Part shown: piece by piece, positions 1 through 13,510 of the stretch
Layout of the letters: each line of letters begins with the position of its first letter
Numbering within the stretch: the stretch's first letter is position 1
Origin: Dipetalonema caudispina
Taxonomy: Eukaryota; Nematoda; Chromadorea; Rhabditida; Onchocercidae
DNA length: 64,000 bases
Direction: 5' to 3'
Assembly (NCBI GenBank): GCA_013365325.1
Contig: JABVXV010000112.1
Span: 62,001-126,000 of the forward strand
Position numbers and translations under genes: made by a program
The notes under the pieces: generated by a model
Databases searched by the model: none
Told to the model about the DNA's origin: nothing
What the model saw: only the letters and a program-made list of their open reading frames with translations

Positions 1-1615
1 TAGAATTATTTGTTGTTAAATACTTGAGGACACCAGACTGGGTTTGGCTTGAGGCAAATACGAATAAGCCATGTTTCTATGTTTCCTTGCAGGATTCAAA
101 AAAGCCGAGTGGAAAATCATTTTCATTGCTGTCATTTCCAAATGATTCTCTCTGAAATTGCATGAAGATTATTCGATTCTTAGTTATTCTCATCTTATTC
201 TTCCGTATATTTCTTTGTTATTTTTTAGACATCCTTTTTAAGCCAGTACCTTCGATAAAAAATTAATTTGGTTCTGCGAAGTTCTCTCGAATATCGAATC
301 GATCGCGTCACATCCTAAAATGAATCTGGCAGTTTGGTGAGAAAAAATAATTTCTTTCGTAATCTTTGTCCAAATGGTTAAGTTATGTTTTTATTTGTTT
401 CTGGAATTTGTTCTTAATTGATCGCTGTTTATTTATGATATGAAGAATTGGAATTATTTTGAACTAACTTTAAGGAAATTACTACGTAGTTTGCAGTGCA
501 TAAGATTACAACACTATGTGGAAGATTTGCAGTAGTGTAAAAACCTCAGGGAGATACTGATCTGACTGCTGTGGTTCATACATTTTGCGACTTAATTTAT
601 AATCTCTTGATTATCATACCAAAAGTATTCAGGTCCGCTGTTGTATCAAATTCCATCCAGCGTTTCACATTAAGAGTGTAATTCTTGTTCTAATTGTTTT
701 CTAGGTGACATTAGCGCATGTCATTCTTCGTTAAATTATAATTATTGGCTGCCTTGAATTAAACCTTCTATTACTTTTTATTGGATTTTATTCACAGAGT
801 TATGTCGCAGTCTTGTAAGACAAAATGTTAACGATTGTGCAAGTTAAAATCAGCGCTACGAAAAAATAGTAGTACGCATTATGAATAGTAGTTCTAGTTT
901 CATGAGTTTAAGCTGTGATCTCATTTTCCGCACTTTTACTTGCGAAATTGAGAAGAATTGTTTCTTGAAAGACATTATATGGGTAATGCTGAAAGTGCTC
1001 CTACTTTTAGATTAAATTTATTTTGGCTAAATTTAGGTCTCGTTGAAAGTGATAGAATGTATGCTCAAGAATAAAACTTCCAGCCTCTGATTTGATGTTT
1101 CTTTTCTAATCCGTATATAATAAGAGCATTGCATAAATGTTATCTTGGCTGAATGATGTGAAGTGGTAATGATTGATGATAATGCAATTGCATAAACAAT
1201 CAAAATTATCGAGGAAAGGCATATAGCACTCTTAAAGATTATTTACTAAAGAAAATCACTCTGAAGTTACATTGGTCATTTTTTTAGCTGATGCATTACC
1301 GTTTGGTGTAGACAGTCGTGAAGTGTCCAGGCTCTATATTTGTATCATAATACCTTCAAAAAGTGCAGTCGGCTTTTGCCGGGATCTTAAACTTGAGTGG
1401 ATTTTCATACGGATGATATGACGGTTTCATCTTGGTTTTTTACATCTTTTGTGTAGTGCAGAATATTCTTCTTTTGATTTACGGTCTCTGTGATGTTATC
1501 GGTGATATATGTTCATGCTGCTGTATTCGGATTGACTGGCTCTGATGATTGAATATGTTTCTTTTTAATTTATTTTGGATGAATTTGAGGAAAGTGTTTA
1601 CTTGATTTTATAGTG
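1..1615. other. Intergenic / 5' flank of cdc23
   Basis: This 1.6 kb AT-rich stretch has no open frame with homology or exon-like structure on either strand. It ends directly at the cdc23 start codon, so the proximal part presumably carries that gene's promoter and outron. I recognise no specific regulatory motif. Confidence 0.6.
1603..1613 (+). promoter_or_regulatory. Putative spliced-leader acceptor of cdc23
   Basis: A T-rich run ends in TATAG at 1613, two bases before the ATG at 1616. A splice acceptor with no upstream coding exon and almost no 5' UTR is the usual sign of spliced-leader trans-splicing in nematodes. Inferred from sequence only. Confidence 0.5.
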
Positions 1616-4600
1616 ATGAGTTTGGGAATTGATGGCGTCGCCGTTTTAGCCGATCTTCACTGGCTTATCAAAGAGTCCGAAATGAGGTGTCTGGTGGACT
1701 CGGAGCAGTGGTATGTTTGAATTTTCTATTTTAAATGCAGATTTCAAACCTCCACATTTATGACTTTAGTTCCTCAATATGCTGCAATTTTGCGACTTTA
1801 TTTCCTTAATATTGATACTATCCCAGTTGGACGACGAGTAGAATGTCAGTTTAATTGTTGTAGGGCTAGTGAAATGCTATTTTATGTCAGTGAGGATTGG
1901 CACAGTTCTTATGCGAAGCATAAATCAGCACAACCGGAAATAGCAGAGATGGATTATAGAACGACCGAGTCACCTTTGACTAAAGTTACTGCTTTTGGTT
2001 CGTTTTTGTGACAGTTTAATTATGCCGAGCATAAAAATATGAAGGAATCCGAATAAAGATTTTACATAAAATGTTTATGGCAGAATTATACTTGATTTTC
2101 GCAATGTGTGTTCTCATATTGATGTCGGAGCATGCTGAACATGGTCAATTATCATTCTTTTAATTGGAATCTTTGATACAGTCTTCTAAGCATAAATTTT
2201 AATCTATGCTTTTGAATCTGGATTCAGGAAATCTGCTATAAGCTATTTAGTTTTAAGATGGAATCTATTTTGTAATTAATAAATCTTTCGTCATATTTTG
2301 TTTGACCTTCAACCAATAAACCATTTAGTTTGGTTGTAACTGTTTCTTGTGCATATCGTTAATAGTTCTCAAAATTACTAAGCTTTTTCAGGTAGAGCTT
2401 TAATCAAAAAACGCGAATTTTATCGAGCTGCTTATTTCTTGAAACAAATAAGAGATGAGTCGTCATATGATCGTTTCATGTATTACTGGGCGAGATATTT
2501 GGTTAGCAGCTTGCTGTGTTATTTTTTAACTCAAATGCTCACATTATTTATTAGGATAGGATTTTTGAATTTTTGGGAGAAACACGAGAAAATGTGGATC
2601 ATTATTAGGAGGAGGAGGAATGTTCTGAATGTGTTTTGCATGTTGCGTTTTATTATTGAAATGTTCTGAGCTGTCGATAAATTATAGTTAATATCAGTCA
2701 GTGTTTCAGTTTATTTCATTTTGGAGTCAAACAAAGATCACATAAAAATATTTGGCTTTTTTTGCAACATTGTTAATTTTCACACTCTTTATATTTTCTT
2801 AGCATCATTAAATTTACATAGTACTAAAACAGGCGTATGAATATAATCGACTTGAAACCGAGGCAGATTCAATTGGTCGAATGGAGTATGACGATTCCGA
2901 ATTGAAGGAACTTCATAATGAACTCTGTCTGCTTGGTAATGATCATCCAGCATATTTCGATACGTTTCTTCTGTACATGTTAGTTTGCTTTTCCCCATAA
3001 CTAAGAGAATATTTAGGATGTCAACATAGTCATTTTAAGGAAGCGTCTTGGATTTCATACTAACTGAGAGTAATCAAATAAAAATTAATATCTGTGGTAA
3101 TTCGAGTACCCGAAATAAAAAACAACTTTTCCAGCCTTGCAAAGGTGCGTTGCAGTCTGAAATTGAAGGAAAAAGCAAAGGAAGCATTCCTGGAGTCCGT
3201 TTCGTTGAATCGAGCTATGTGGCCTTCGTGGGAGGAATTGATTATGCTTGTAGATTCTGTGGATGAGGTAAAGTGAATTCGAAGAAAGTGACAAATTGTT
3301 TTAACGATTTTCATTGATTTAATGTAGATTTTCTCTATTGCACAGTTCAGATATGATCCCATATTGAAAACCAGTTACTTTCTTCCTTGAACTAATAGTT
3401 GGTTCAGAACTTTCAAACTTGTACTTGGTTTAGAACAAATTATCCATCTTATTCAAAAATCTGTATTTATTTAATGACTATTATTATTACAGGCTGAAAC
3501 AGAAGCGTACTCCGCGGATGGACATTGGATGTATCAATTTTTTAGAGCTGCAGTGCTTTCTCGATTTCAGTTGCATAAGAATGCGTTGGAACAGTATGAA
3601 AAGTTGAGCGAATGCGGTTTCCCAAATATGCCTTACATTATGAATCAAGTTGCTGCTTCGTTAAATAATATGCAAGGTTATCAACTGACCAATCTCCTTC
3701 AGAAACACTGTTAGCATAATTTTATCACTCTTAATAGTTCTATTATGATTTTTAATTCAGAACATGACATGGCATTGGAGTTTTTCAAAAAAGTGCGAAA
3801 GATTGATCCATATCGCGTGGAACAGATGCATCTGTTCTCTGATTCCTTGTATGTCCGAGTAAGTCGATCTTTGACTTGGAATAATTTTTAAGAATTTATA
3901 AATAGAAGAATGTATTTCGATGTCCAGCTTCAGTTGAATTATCGTTTACCAGTTTATTTATGTACATCCTGCGTTTTAGCCCTTCACTTCTTTCAGGGTT
4001 CTCGTTCAGATTTGGCCGACCTTGCTCATACTTTCTTCAAGACGCACAAATTCTGCTGGGAAACATGTTGTATAGTAGGCAAGTTTTCCATTACATTTCC
4101 ACAAAGATGGAAAATTTTGAAATTAATATGTTAATAATTTTAATTAATATGTTTTAAATAACTTGGAACCATTCTCTTGTTGACTAATGGTACTTACATT
4201 CCATAACATATTATTATTTATGAAACTAAATTTCAGCCAATTACTATAGTTTGAGAGGTGAACATGAGAAAGCAGTTGTTTTCCTGCAGCGCTCACTCAA
4301 ACTCAATCCTAATAATGCAGCAGCATGGACACTAATTGGGCATGAATTCATGGAGCAAAAAAACAATCCAGCTGCATGCCTTGCTTATCGAAAAGCAATC
4401 GGTACTTCCATATATTGTTACACATATCATCTTTCATATATTGAAACGTGCAGAAATTTGAAGTTGGGCTAAATTTTGAACTACAAACCACTAGAACGCA
4501 TTCAAATTATATTCTTACTTTTTTTTGTAAAAAAAAAGAATGTAATCTTCTTTGTTGCTTCGACATGGCTAAGATATATATGTTGCATAATTATTAGCTG

Positions 4601-6094
4601 ATTTGAACGAATGTTGTTTTCACTAAAATTTGATGATAACTTTAGAAGCTGATTCACACGATTATCGCGGCTGGTATGGTTTGGGTCAGCTTTATGATAT
4701 ACTAAAAATGCCTTCATATTCGCTTTACTACTACCAACAAGCTCATAAATGCAAGTAAGAGTTATTTTCTTCATAACGTGAACAACAAAACAAGAAATAA
4801 TTATTAAGGGTAGAATTTGTTCCAAAAACTATCGGACTCCTTAGAGTGTCATCACTGTAAATCTGTTTGAATTAAACCACGCTCGGCTCGGCCCAGAATC
4901 ACGCTGTCCTCTGAAATAAGGTTGAACTAAGCAGTCTTGATCTATGTAAAGTTTGGGAATGAAATTAATGTAGACTGGATTTGAAATGTTCCTAAGATTT
5001 TCACTTTCCATTGTATACTGCTTTACAGACCGGATGACTCGCGTATGTTAGTTGCACTAGGTGAAGTTTATGTTCGACTTAGTCAAATCCCCGATGCTCA
5101 GAAATGCTTTCTAAAAGCTTATAAGGTTGGAGACGTCGAGGGAACTGCGCTTATGCTGCTTGGGAAGTAAGAAATATTTCCTTTTTTCTCCTTGTATTTT
5201 GTCGGTCTTCAATTATTTTAACTACGTATATGTATAGTACGACTTCAGTTCATTCCATTTCTGTTATAGACTTTACGCAAAATGTAACGACAATGATCAG
5301 GCTGCATTAATCTATGAAAAATATTTGAATGTTTATGGTGAAGAATTCGTAAGTTCTCTACCTTCTTATATTTTCTTTCGTATATGTTATTTCTTAGAAA
5401 AGGTATTTGCACTCAGTTCGCGCTAAACATCATTTTCTTCTAGACAGCTGTTATTATCTATATAAAAGTTATTTTAGATGGATGATTTGAATAATGTTGC
5501 AACATGTTGTTCTTTTCTTGCCAAATATTATCTGAAGAAGGGCGACCTGGATACAGCTACTCCGTTTGCACAACGTTGCCTAGAATATGACACCGTATGT
5601 TCGTTTTCCATAGAATGTGTATAAATCGGTTTTGAGAGTGATATTCATTTTATTGTCGCAATTAACCAAATTCATTTTAGACAAAGGAAGAAGGACGAAA
5701 TACGTTGCGTCAAATAAGTCAATTGCATCATCGGCACAGCGTATTGCCTGAAACGCTTGTAGCTGCGTCAAATGCAACATCAATAGTAGCCATGCATCCT
5801 GGAAATGTCCAGTGTCAGGGAATTCATGTTTTACCACCAGGAAGTTCAACGTAAGCTAAATCTTTTATCAAATTAATTAATGAACTGCAACGGGTATATA
5901 AAAATCATTCTCGCATAATAATTGAAAATTTTCGTTCTGATCATCCAGAACTGACTTTTATAATACAGAGGTGTTTTTATAGTCCTCTTCATGGTTTCCG
6001 GACACCAACAATCGAAGAAGGGGAAGCTGAAATGGCCATCTCATCTGATGCCTCCGATGTTTCCGACGAATCATCCTTGAATACTTCATACTAG
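1616..6094 (+). CDS. cdc23: Anaphase-promoting complex subunit 8 (CDC23 / MAT-3)
   Basis: Exons: 1616-1710, 1864-1997, 2392-2501, 2833-2972, 3135-3267, 3493-3676, 3761-3858, 3997-4078, 4237-4401, 4646-4754, 5029-5166, 5270-5348, 5478-5594, 5681-5850, 5983-6094. They join in frame to 621 residues (human CDC23 is about 597). The product is a tetratricopeptide-repeat scaffold of the APC/C, the nuclear/cytosolic ubiquitin ligase that drives anaphase and mitotic exit. Most of the protein is TPR helices. The family-specific repeats include [12 protein letters not shown] (about residue 327), [20 protein letters not shown] and [12 protein letters not shown]. The N-terminal region has the family's W-x-SE pattern. 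The C-terminus is acidic and Ser-rich with two Thr-Pro sites ([11 protein letters not shown]), possible CDK targets. The intron after 4078 starts with GC, not GT. The start is the first ATG after a TATAG acceptor. The gene is convergent with yju2. Identity is secure; exon 2 (1864-1997) rests on frame and weak N-terminal similarity. Confidence 0.93.
4079..4236 (+). other. GC-AG intron in cdc23
   Basis: The donor reads AG|GCAAGT and the acceptor TTTCAG|CC. Only this cut keeps the conserved block [14 protein letters not shown] in frame. The nearest GT (4075) leaves the wrong phase. AG|GCAAGT is the usual strong context for GC donors. Confidence 0.8.
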
Positions 6095-6766
6095 AACTTG
6101 TTATTAAGAGTTTATAAGTTTCTTCTAAAGTTCAGTTTCTGTAAGCAGCCGAAACTATATTTCTTGAAGAGCATTCTAAACTCCGCTAGAACTCAACTGT
6201 GATTTATTTAACACTAATTTTACGCACTTCAAGAGCATGGAATTCTTCCTGCTAAAGTGTAGTTCCGCACAGCAAAGGAGCAGACTTCCTAAAAAATGTA
6301 AAGTGAACTTTACTTCATTGATCTAAATTTCTAGTGGTTTTTTGCTTTCTCAAGAGTGTTTCTCTAGGTTTAGAGATATGTTACCTTTACAATCGATTTT
6401 AGAAATATGTCATTCTTAAGACCAAAGATATTCGAAGTTCGTTATACCTCTGTTTTACTTTTGTTGTTTTAGATTAGCATCAACATGAATTAATTCAGCT
6501 GCGCCGATTTCTGAGAAATTGTTGCAAGACTGACTGGGATCTTTATGACAGTGTTAAGACTAAAAAAGCTTAGATGGGAACTTTCCCCTCCACTTTAACT
6601 GTAACTGTTTCTATTTTTTTTCACTTCCCATTCCCTACTTAAAGTAAAACTAAAAGTGGGGACTAAATTATCCACCAATCCATGTCATTTTGCTCAGTTT
6701 AAAATGGTAAAAATGTATTCGTGAATAATTGTTTATCCAAATTTTTATATAAACTATTAAAAGGAA
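6095..6766. other. Convergent 3' spacer between cdc23 and yju2
   Basis: This 672-base spacer holds the 3' ends of two convergent genes. I see no coding potential, and no canonical AATAAA close to either stop, so the poly(A) signals are probably variants. Confidence 0.55.
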
Positions 6767-9114
6767 TTAATCACTATTAGAATCACTGCAATAATCAGCC
6801 AAGCCCTGAAGGGCAGATAATGACGGTGCTAGCGAAGCAGGTTGTGATTTCCTGTCATTTTTTTCGAGTTGTTTTGATGTGGAATGTTCTGGTAAATCTT
6901 CAAGACTGCCAGTTATATCTTGAATTTCTGTTTTTACAACTATCGGCTCATTTCTTTCCATTCTTTGTTTCTTTACAGCAACAATTCTTGATAAAAGTTC
7001 CTTTTGCGATGTTCGTTTATTTGCCATAATACCTTGTCCTGACGCACCTGGTTTCAAATTCGTTACCTCAATAGACGAACAACTTGGTTTCTGGTATTCT
7101 TCCATAGGCTCATGCTTTATTTCTTTCACATGTATCGATAAATCCATATCTTCGTTTTCATCATCCAATATTCGTTTAATAACTTTACCATCTTCCATCC
7201 TTCCGTACAATTTATGGATGAATTTTTCATCTTCTTCTTCTTGCAGTCGCAAAGCCTGGAACAAAATTATTCTATATCTAGAAATTTTACGACACGAAAT
7301 CCGTAGTATGTCATGACCAGTATTAAGATGAATCAATTAATAATATACAAATTCAACTTACATCTGCTTGAGCCCCGACTAAATTTTGGAGGTACTGATC
7401 TGGACCAAACGTTTCATGACGTCGATTTGTCTCTTGTAATTCCTCTAATTTACCTGGAAGTTGAAGATTTTAGTTTGCAAAAACTAATGTGTATTTATAC
7501 CGCACTTATATCAACGGTATCGACCAACTACAGTTTGATGATTTGAGTAGCTTAAAGCAGTGGATTTCTCCATATTTTACTACGTACGATGTGAGTCAAG
7601 TACACTCAATGTTTCAACCGCCAATAATGGAAGTGAAATTTGCAAAAATCAAGTAATTCAACTTATTTATCGCCAACAGCCGTCCGAAGTCGAGACGCTG
7701 AACGTTACCTCATGTTTTAGCATACCGTACTGTACATCTTCAAATAGGACTCCCAGCGATGGATATGGAGCGCTTCGGAGAAACAATGTCAACACAATAG
7801 GCTTATGCAATACTGTTATATCCCAAAGGTGAATCGATTCAATTAAACGCAGTGTGCAACCGTAGACATAACCGTGACGGAAAATGTATTTACTGGAGTA
7901 ACCATAACAGTAAATGTGATTTCTTTACGATTATTTGTATTAAATCGTTTACTTACCTAATGCTTCCATTTCGGCTCGGCTCATTTTTGTTCTTTTTTCA
8001 AGCATTTTCATGGGGTCTTTCTTTTCTTCCTCCTCTTTCGTTTCTTTTGCTTTCTCCTCCTGTTGATACAGCTTGAAGGCTTCGAAAAGGCGAGTTGCTC
8101 CATGTTCTTGCTGATAGTCACAATTTTCCAAATCCGTTTTAAATGTTATTTCGGCTAAACAGTTTGGACATCTGTAAAGCACAATGTGCAAGATTGCAAA
8201 CTTTTAAAGCTAATGACTTGAAAGATTAAAATGAGGTCACCCAAAAAGAACTAACCGGAAATAAAATCGAAAGATTTTCAGCCCCAAATACGTCTCACCA
8301 TCCGCGGTCTCACGTCTCATATTAAACTTTTTTCCCTGAAATTAAATGGAAATCTAAAATTTTCAAAAGTAAACCTAGTGATACTGTCCTTATATTTCAT
8401 TCCATACTTTTCCTATGGCTACTACGTATCACCTGTGCGCTCTGCATTCATAGTTGGCTTTAAAGCTTCATAACAGTTAGCATCAATCAGGATCAGCTTA
8501 TTTTTCAAGTTATAATCATTATCGAAACGATCACAAACAGATTTGAAATTGAAGCAATTGTACCTTGTATATATACTCATGACAAGTGTCACACTGCATA
8601 TTATAAGGTGCCATCACACGCTGTACGAACTGTCTGTTGCGCTGTCCTTTTGCTCGTGGGATTTTCGAGGGATCAAAATCCGGCGGATAATATTTCTGAA
8701 AAATTTTACTTCATTGAAGAGGATAAACTTATAAATGCAAGTCATAGAAAAGTTACAAAGTAACAGCAGTGATCTCGGTTAAGCTTTATGGTCGAGTGAT
8801 CTCCGAAATTTGTAAAATAGTTCATTTGCATATATTATTTTAAATTGATGTAAGTAATCGGCTACTAGATTTTCAACTGCATTTATCCCTTTCATTCTTT
8901 CCAAAATGACTACTGGCAGATTTTGCCAATGGTAATAGTAACAATATGGGGAAGAAAGATGGAGAAGCTATTTACAACACCACATCTTTGTGATGCTTGT
9001 CTTGCTGAAAGGTCTTGTTGTGTAGTGAATTTGGTTATATAATGGAACCTAAAATTTAAAATTGGATGAGAATATAAAACTAACCTGAAAAACCTTCCGC
9101 TCTGTACCAGTCAT
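6767..9114 (-). CDS. yju2: YJU2 / CWC16 splicing factor (CCDC94 family)
   Basis: Exons in transcript order: 9114-9085, 8695-8564, 8335-8256, 8171-7957, 7453-7362, 7255-6767; 345 residues (human YJU2 is about 323). YJU2 is a spliceosomal step-1 factor of the Prp19-associated group that joins around Prp2 action and promotes branching, in the nucleus. The N-terminus [20 protein letters not shown] and the block [20 protein letters not shown] are family hallmarks. Four Cys in two pairs, C45-x2-C48 (CDTC) and C82-x2-C85 (CPNC), form the expected zinc site. They are followed by LAEITFKTD and the EHGATR motif. A charged Glu/Lys helix and a poorly conserved acidic tail ending in SDSNSD complete it. 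The first exon codes only 10 residues. No clear trans-splice acceptor precedes the ATG. The assignment is very secure. Confidence 0.93.
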
Positions 9115-10136
9115 CTTCAATCACCCACTCTCCGTACACCGAGAATCACAATCACAATCCTCAAGCAATTACAAGTGGAAGGGAATACAAATCTCGATTA
9201 TACGGGGCGGCCCGTTGAATAAGTGAACTGGTTCAGATGGGACGGGGGTTTTCGCAAGATGGTTTTCCTTTCTTATTTCCGCTTTGTCTATTTGGGCGGC
9301 TTTGTCGGGTTCAGATTCCGATTAAAATTACAACTAAATTTATTAATACAACTGTATCCAAGTTTTGAATGGATTGTCAAGAAATTTCAAGTTTTCAGTT
9401 ACGATCCCATCCTTTGATGTATTAAAGCAAGAAGAGTTCATTGTTTTCAAATTGCTTTGAATTTTCCCACATTAACAGTTCCGCCTAGCAGAAAAACTTC
9501 TTATCGTATCTATGAAAAAAGGTCACTTGTTTTAGAGAGGTAAAAATCAATTTTAGAGAACGTATGCATCATTTCAACAGTCTTCGAACTTCTACAATGC
9601 TTATGCAAATGATAACAGAACCGGTCAGTAAAAATGTTTTCTATTTTGTTATAGTAATTATCTAGTCTAATAAACTTCAGGGTCAAAACATTACTTCACA
9701 CTTTGAACTGATCACTCGATCGAAAGTTTGCTTATTACATGTATAGTCTTCTATAGTACGATATTGTTAATGCTGTAATGAGTTTCCAAGTAGTATGAGA
9801 TATAAAAATATGTATTACTGTTGGTTCCTCTCAGATAAATACCAATGATGCATCGTATAACTCAGTTTATGAAGAAGAAAAATTTAACTGGGAAGAATAC
9901 TGTCACTATTTATTATTATCAAGTTATAAATTTTGAGTTGAACTTTGTATATTATATAATAATTAAATACTGAAATAAAACGAAGCCAATATGAAATTCC
10001 GTTGCTTAGCAGCTGTCCATTTACAGCTATCGATTTCATTTTAAATAAATTATTAACTGATGAAATTATATATGAATACTTGTTATTTTGCATGGATGAG
10101 GGATGAAAACAATGATATGAAGGAATTATAAGAGAG

Positions 10137-10551
10137 AAAAAAAAAAAAAAACCTGATATTACTCAACCATTGAAATGATAATAATGATTCTTCTTCACTT
10201 ATCCTCTATTCATCCTTTAACTATATAAATGCAAAAAGCTTAATATACGCTTTTTTAGTTCAATGAAATTAAAAGAAATTCAAAGTTAAGCAATATCGCT
10301 TTTCCTCAAATGATAAATATTTTTGGTTTTGCGATTATTCTTTTCGTATAGGTCATCAAGAAAAAAGTGTTGAAGTATGGTTTACTCTTAAGTTATTGTC
10401 GTCCAATAACTTCTATCAAATACTTTTAATTTAGTCCAAAAAAAGGTAGAATTCAAAAAATTTTAGAGTTATCCTGCACGGAGAATTCAAATTTTTCAAT
10501 TACCCAAATTTGTATAATATGCAAATATGCTTAAAAAAAAAAAAAAAAAAA
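10137..10551. repeat. Two poly(A) tracts
   Basis: A runs of about 15 (10137-10151) and 19 (10533-10551) bases, read on the + strand. They are simple-sequence tracts and not retroposon tails: no coding sequence or target-site duplication is evident next to them. Confidence 0.7.
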
Positions 10552-13327
10552 GCTGATAAATAGGAACACTTTGGCTGTTTAGATGCATTTGTTTTTTACT
10601 TGAAGTATAGTGTTGTAAGGGGCAATTGTGAACACATTTGGAACGGAATCAATTTGTTATCAAACAACCTAAAGAAATAGACGATCAAATTGTATTATTG
10701 CCCTGAGCAACGAATCATTTCCCCTTTTTATTGAACGATTTCTTTAAGTTTCGTTTCATTGCCCTTTTTTTCCCCAATGATTTTATTTGCAATATAAAAT
10801 CTTTCCCTTAACTTTTACCTTGGTTAGTTTCATTTAATTTCCACATTGTTAGTTTCACAAAGTTTAAAAGAATTGTCTTATCCATTGGGTGGATGTTATC
10901 TGGCCAAATCTCCAACGTAAAATGCGTCATGCCAAATATTTAGACAATTCTAGCCTTATAAAAGATATATTTTCACTAGATAAAACTTATAGGAGAGGAA
11001 TCTTTATTGATTTAACTTGAATGAAATCTATCCATCGCTGATTCATTTCATATTCGTTATGTTGAATAAATTTTTTAAGTTTTCGACCTCATCCATCTGA
11101 ATGAATGAAAACTTACTTAAAGTAAGTTAGTATTGCTTCTAATAGCACTTTGTTTACTTACCATGCAATGCGAATGGAATGAATATAAGCTGAATTTTAA
11201 ATTAGTTGTCCTAGAAATTAAATTAATTAAATCTGAGCGACGAAAATCACGACATTATGGTATGATATATCACTACGTGATGCTCACAATTCCTTTTAGA
11301 CCGGTTTTTAACTTTCACATTGCTCCTTTCATAACATTTTCCTGGTGATCTTCTTCACTCTTCTGTATACGTTTTATTAGTATATTTTGTGAATTATTTT
11401 CTATCCGTTAAATGAGCTGAATACATACAAATGGAACATTAAATAATGCCATATAGGGGACACGTGAAGGTTTCACATTTTTTTGTATCACTTACGTCAT
11501 TTCTTCTTGTCATAAGTGAAAGATATTCTGCTCAAACGACAGTGGAAACTTACTTCTCTGATGAACCAAAAAAAAAAAAACCACTTGAAATAAAAAGAGA
11601 TAGTTAATTAAAATGTGACTATGACATACAATGTAGTCTAAATCGTTGCATTTTGCAATAAGTTATACAATTTCCAGTGTTGAAAGTAATCATGAGAATA
11701 GTATTGTCCGAAGCGCAAAATTACATCACTAACATTTACATACTTTTTTAATTTCGGACTTGTTTCTATCGGTCTCTTTCTACTCATAAATGGTAACCTT
11801 TCTGATCGCTGAAATAAATTGGGAGTCATTTTGTTAGGATTTAATTAGGATAACCTAAACTTCCATAGAAATGTTTTACCTGAACGTGTTCAATATATAT
11901 TTATTTTTATTATTGTTATGCGATCTTTCAGAAGGATGTTAAAAATTTTGAAGTTTACACTGATGTATGAATTAAAAAATTTGATTTATGTTAAAGTGTT
12001 CTTTTTGAAGAACATATGAGTAGAGTGATTCATAATGATCACAAGAAAATCATCGCTTCAAAAATTATTAAACATACAGCCCTCAACAATGATTTCATTC
12101 TAACGTCAATCTTTCATCTTAATTCTTTTTTCAATTTCGTACATGGACGATGAGAATTATATTCTTCCTTCAAATACTTAAAATAGTGGTGAGTGTAAGA
12201 TGGGAAAATCTTATATCTTAATGGCGAAATTACTTTACAATTGTTGTCATTACTCATTTTCAAAACTAATTTATTTGCTGACATTGATTTCACAATTTCA
12301 TTGGCTACTCATTTCATTCGTTTTATTTGTTTAGATGTATAAATAAGCATATTCAAATCAGAAGTGATACGAATTCGATCTGTGACAGTGCATATATCTT
12401 TCTACGGATATAGCTCGAAGGATTTGGGTCTCATTTCATATTTTAGATTAATTCAGATTTAACATTTTATTAATTGTGTAACAATTTTAATATTTCTTTG
12501 ATGGTAAGGAATACAAAAATTGGAAGCAATTGACAGAAATATTTTAAACGAAGAAATAAAAATATGAAAAATGAAAGAAAACAGCTACTAGATCAATGCA
12601 ACCAATCATTGAAGATTAAGACAAGCCTCAATCTCTTCATTTATCAATATTTAATAATCTCGTCCTCGATATTTAACAGAAAGGATGTTCTCCATATTTC
12701 CATTACTTAAGTTACTTTTTGTAGAATATCCATAAGTTTCAATGATAATTTCGAAATTAGTGCAATTTAACGACAGAAATTTAAGATGTCCCGTAACTTC
12801 ACAAGAGCGCCATGAAGCTATTGCTATGGACAAATATGATGATTCACCCTTTTTTCCTTATAAAAGCTCACTCGGGTAGCCTAACAAGTAAAAATAGGCC
12901 CATCGAAGTGTACAACCCATTTTATTCCATACAATCATCTCTACAATACATTTCATTGGGAATATCATTTCACTTAGGGACCGTGTTTTTAGGGGGAAAT
13001 GCGGTTTGATGGGTTTTTTTGAATTGAAAGGTTTTCAGTAGAATTTAATTAATGAACAGATTAGATGTGGGGTTGTGGTATTATTTAATATTTGTATTAC
13101 TGTTTAATTATTTGGTATTTATTATTATTTAATCATCTAATACAAATACTTAATATTGATAAATATTGAGACTGACCAGGTCGGTTGGTAATGGAGTGGA
13201 CAGATGGGCCATAACAAACAGGACATGGTACTAGTCATTGGACATAACAAGGACATTACAATCTCTCGATGAACTTAACGACTAGCAGAACACTAATTTA
13301 TGCCACTTCAGTTATGAAACTTACAGA

Positions 13328-13510
13328 ATGGTTGAAATAGAACAGAAAAGTTGCATGAGGAAGAAATGTAAATTGAATGACAGCTATGGTCGTCCATCGA
13401 TCAGTGAATTGTCAACCACTCTTTCCATTTCTAACAACTCTGCCTCATTTCGTCAGCATTCTGTTGCGAACAACGAAGCCTGCTCTACAACTGATAAGAT
13501 AATAGTTTAG
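13328..13510 (+). CDS. Candidate small ORF, 60 residues (doubtful)
   Basis: An ATG lies one base after an acceptor-like CTTACAG (13320-13326) and opens a 60-codon frame ending at TAG. The local base composition is less AT-rich than the flanks, and codon use (GGT, CGT, CCA, TCG, ATC, GCC) is closer to that of the real genes here than to random spacer. The peptide is Ser/Asn-rich with a basic Cys-containing start (SCMRKKCK). It has no signal peptide or recognised domain. It could be a trans-spliced short gene, a first exon of an unseen gene, or chance. No function is assigned. Confidence 0.2.
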   Translation: MVEIEQKSCMRKKCKLNDSYGRPSISELSTTLSISNNSASFRQHSVANNEACSTTDKIIV

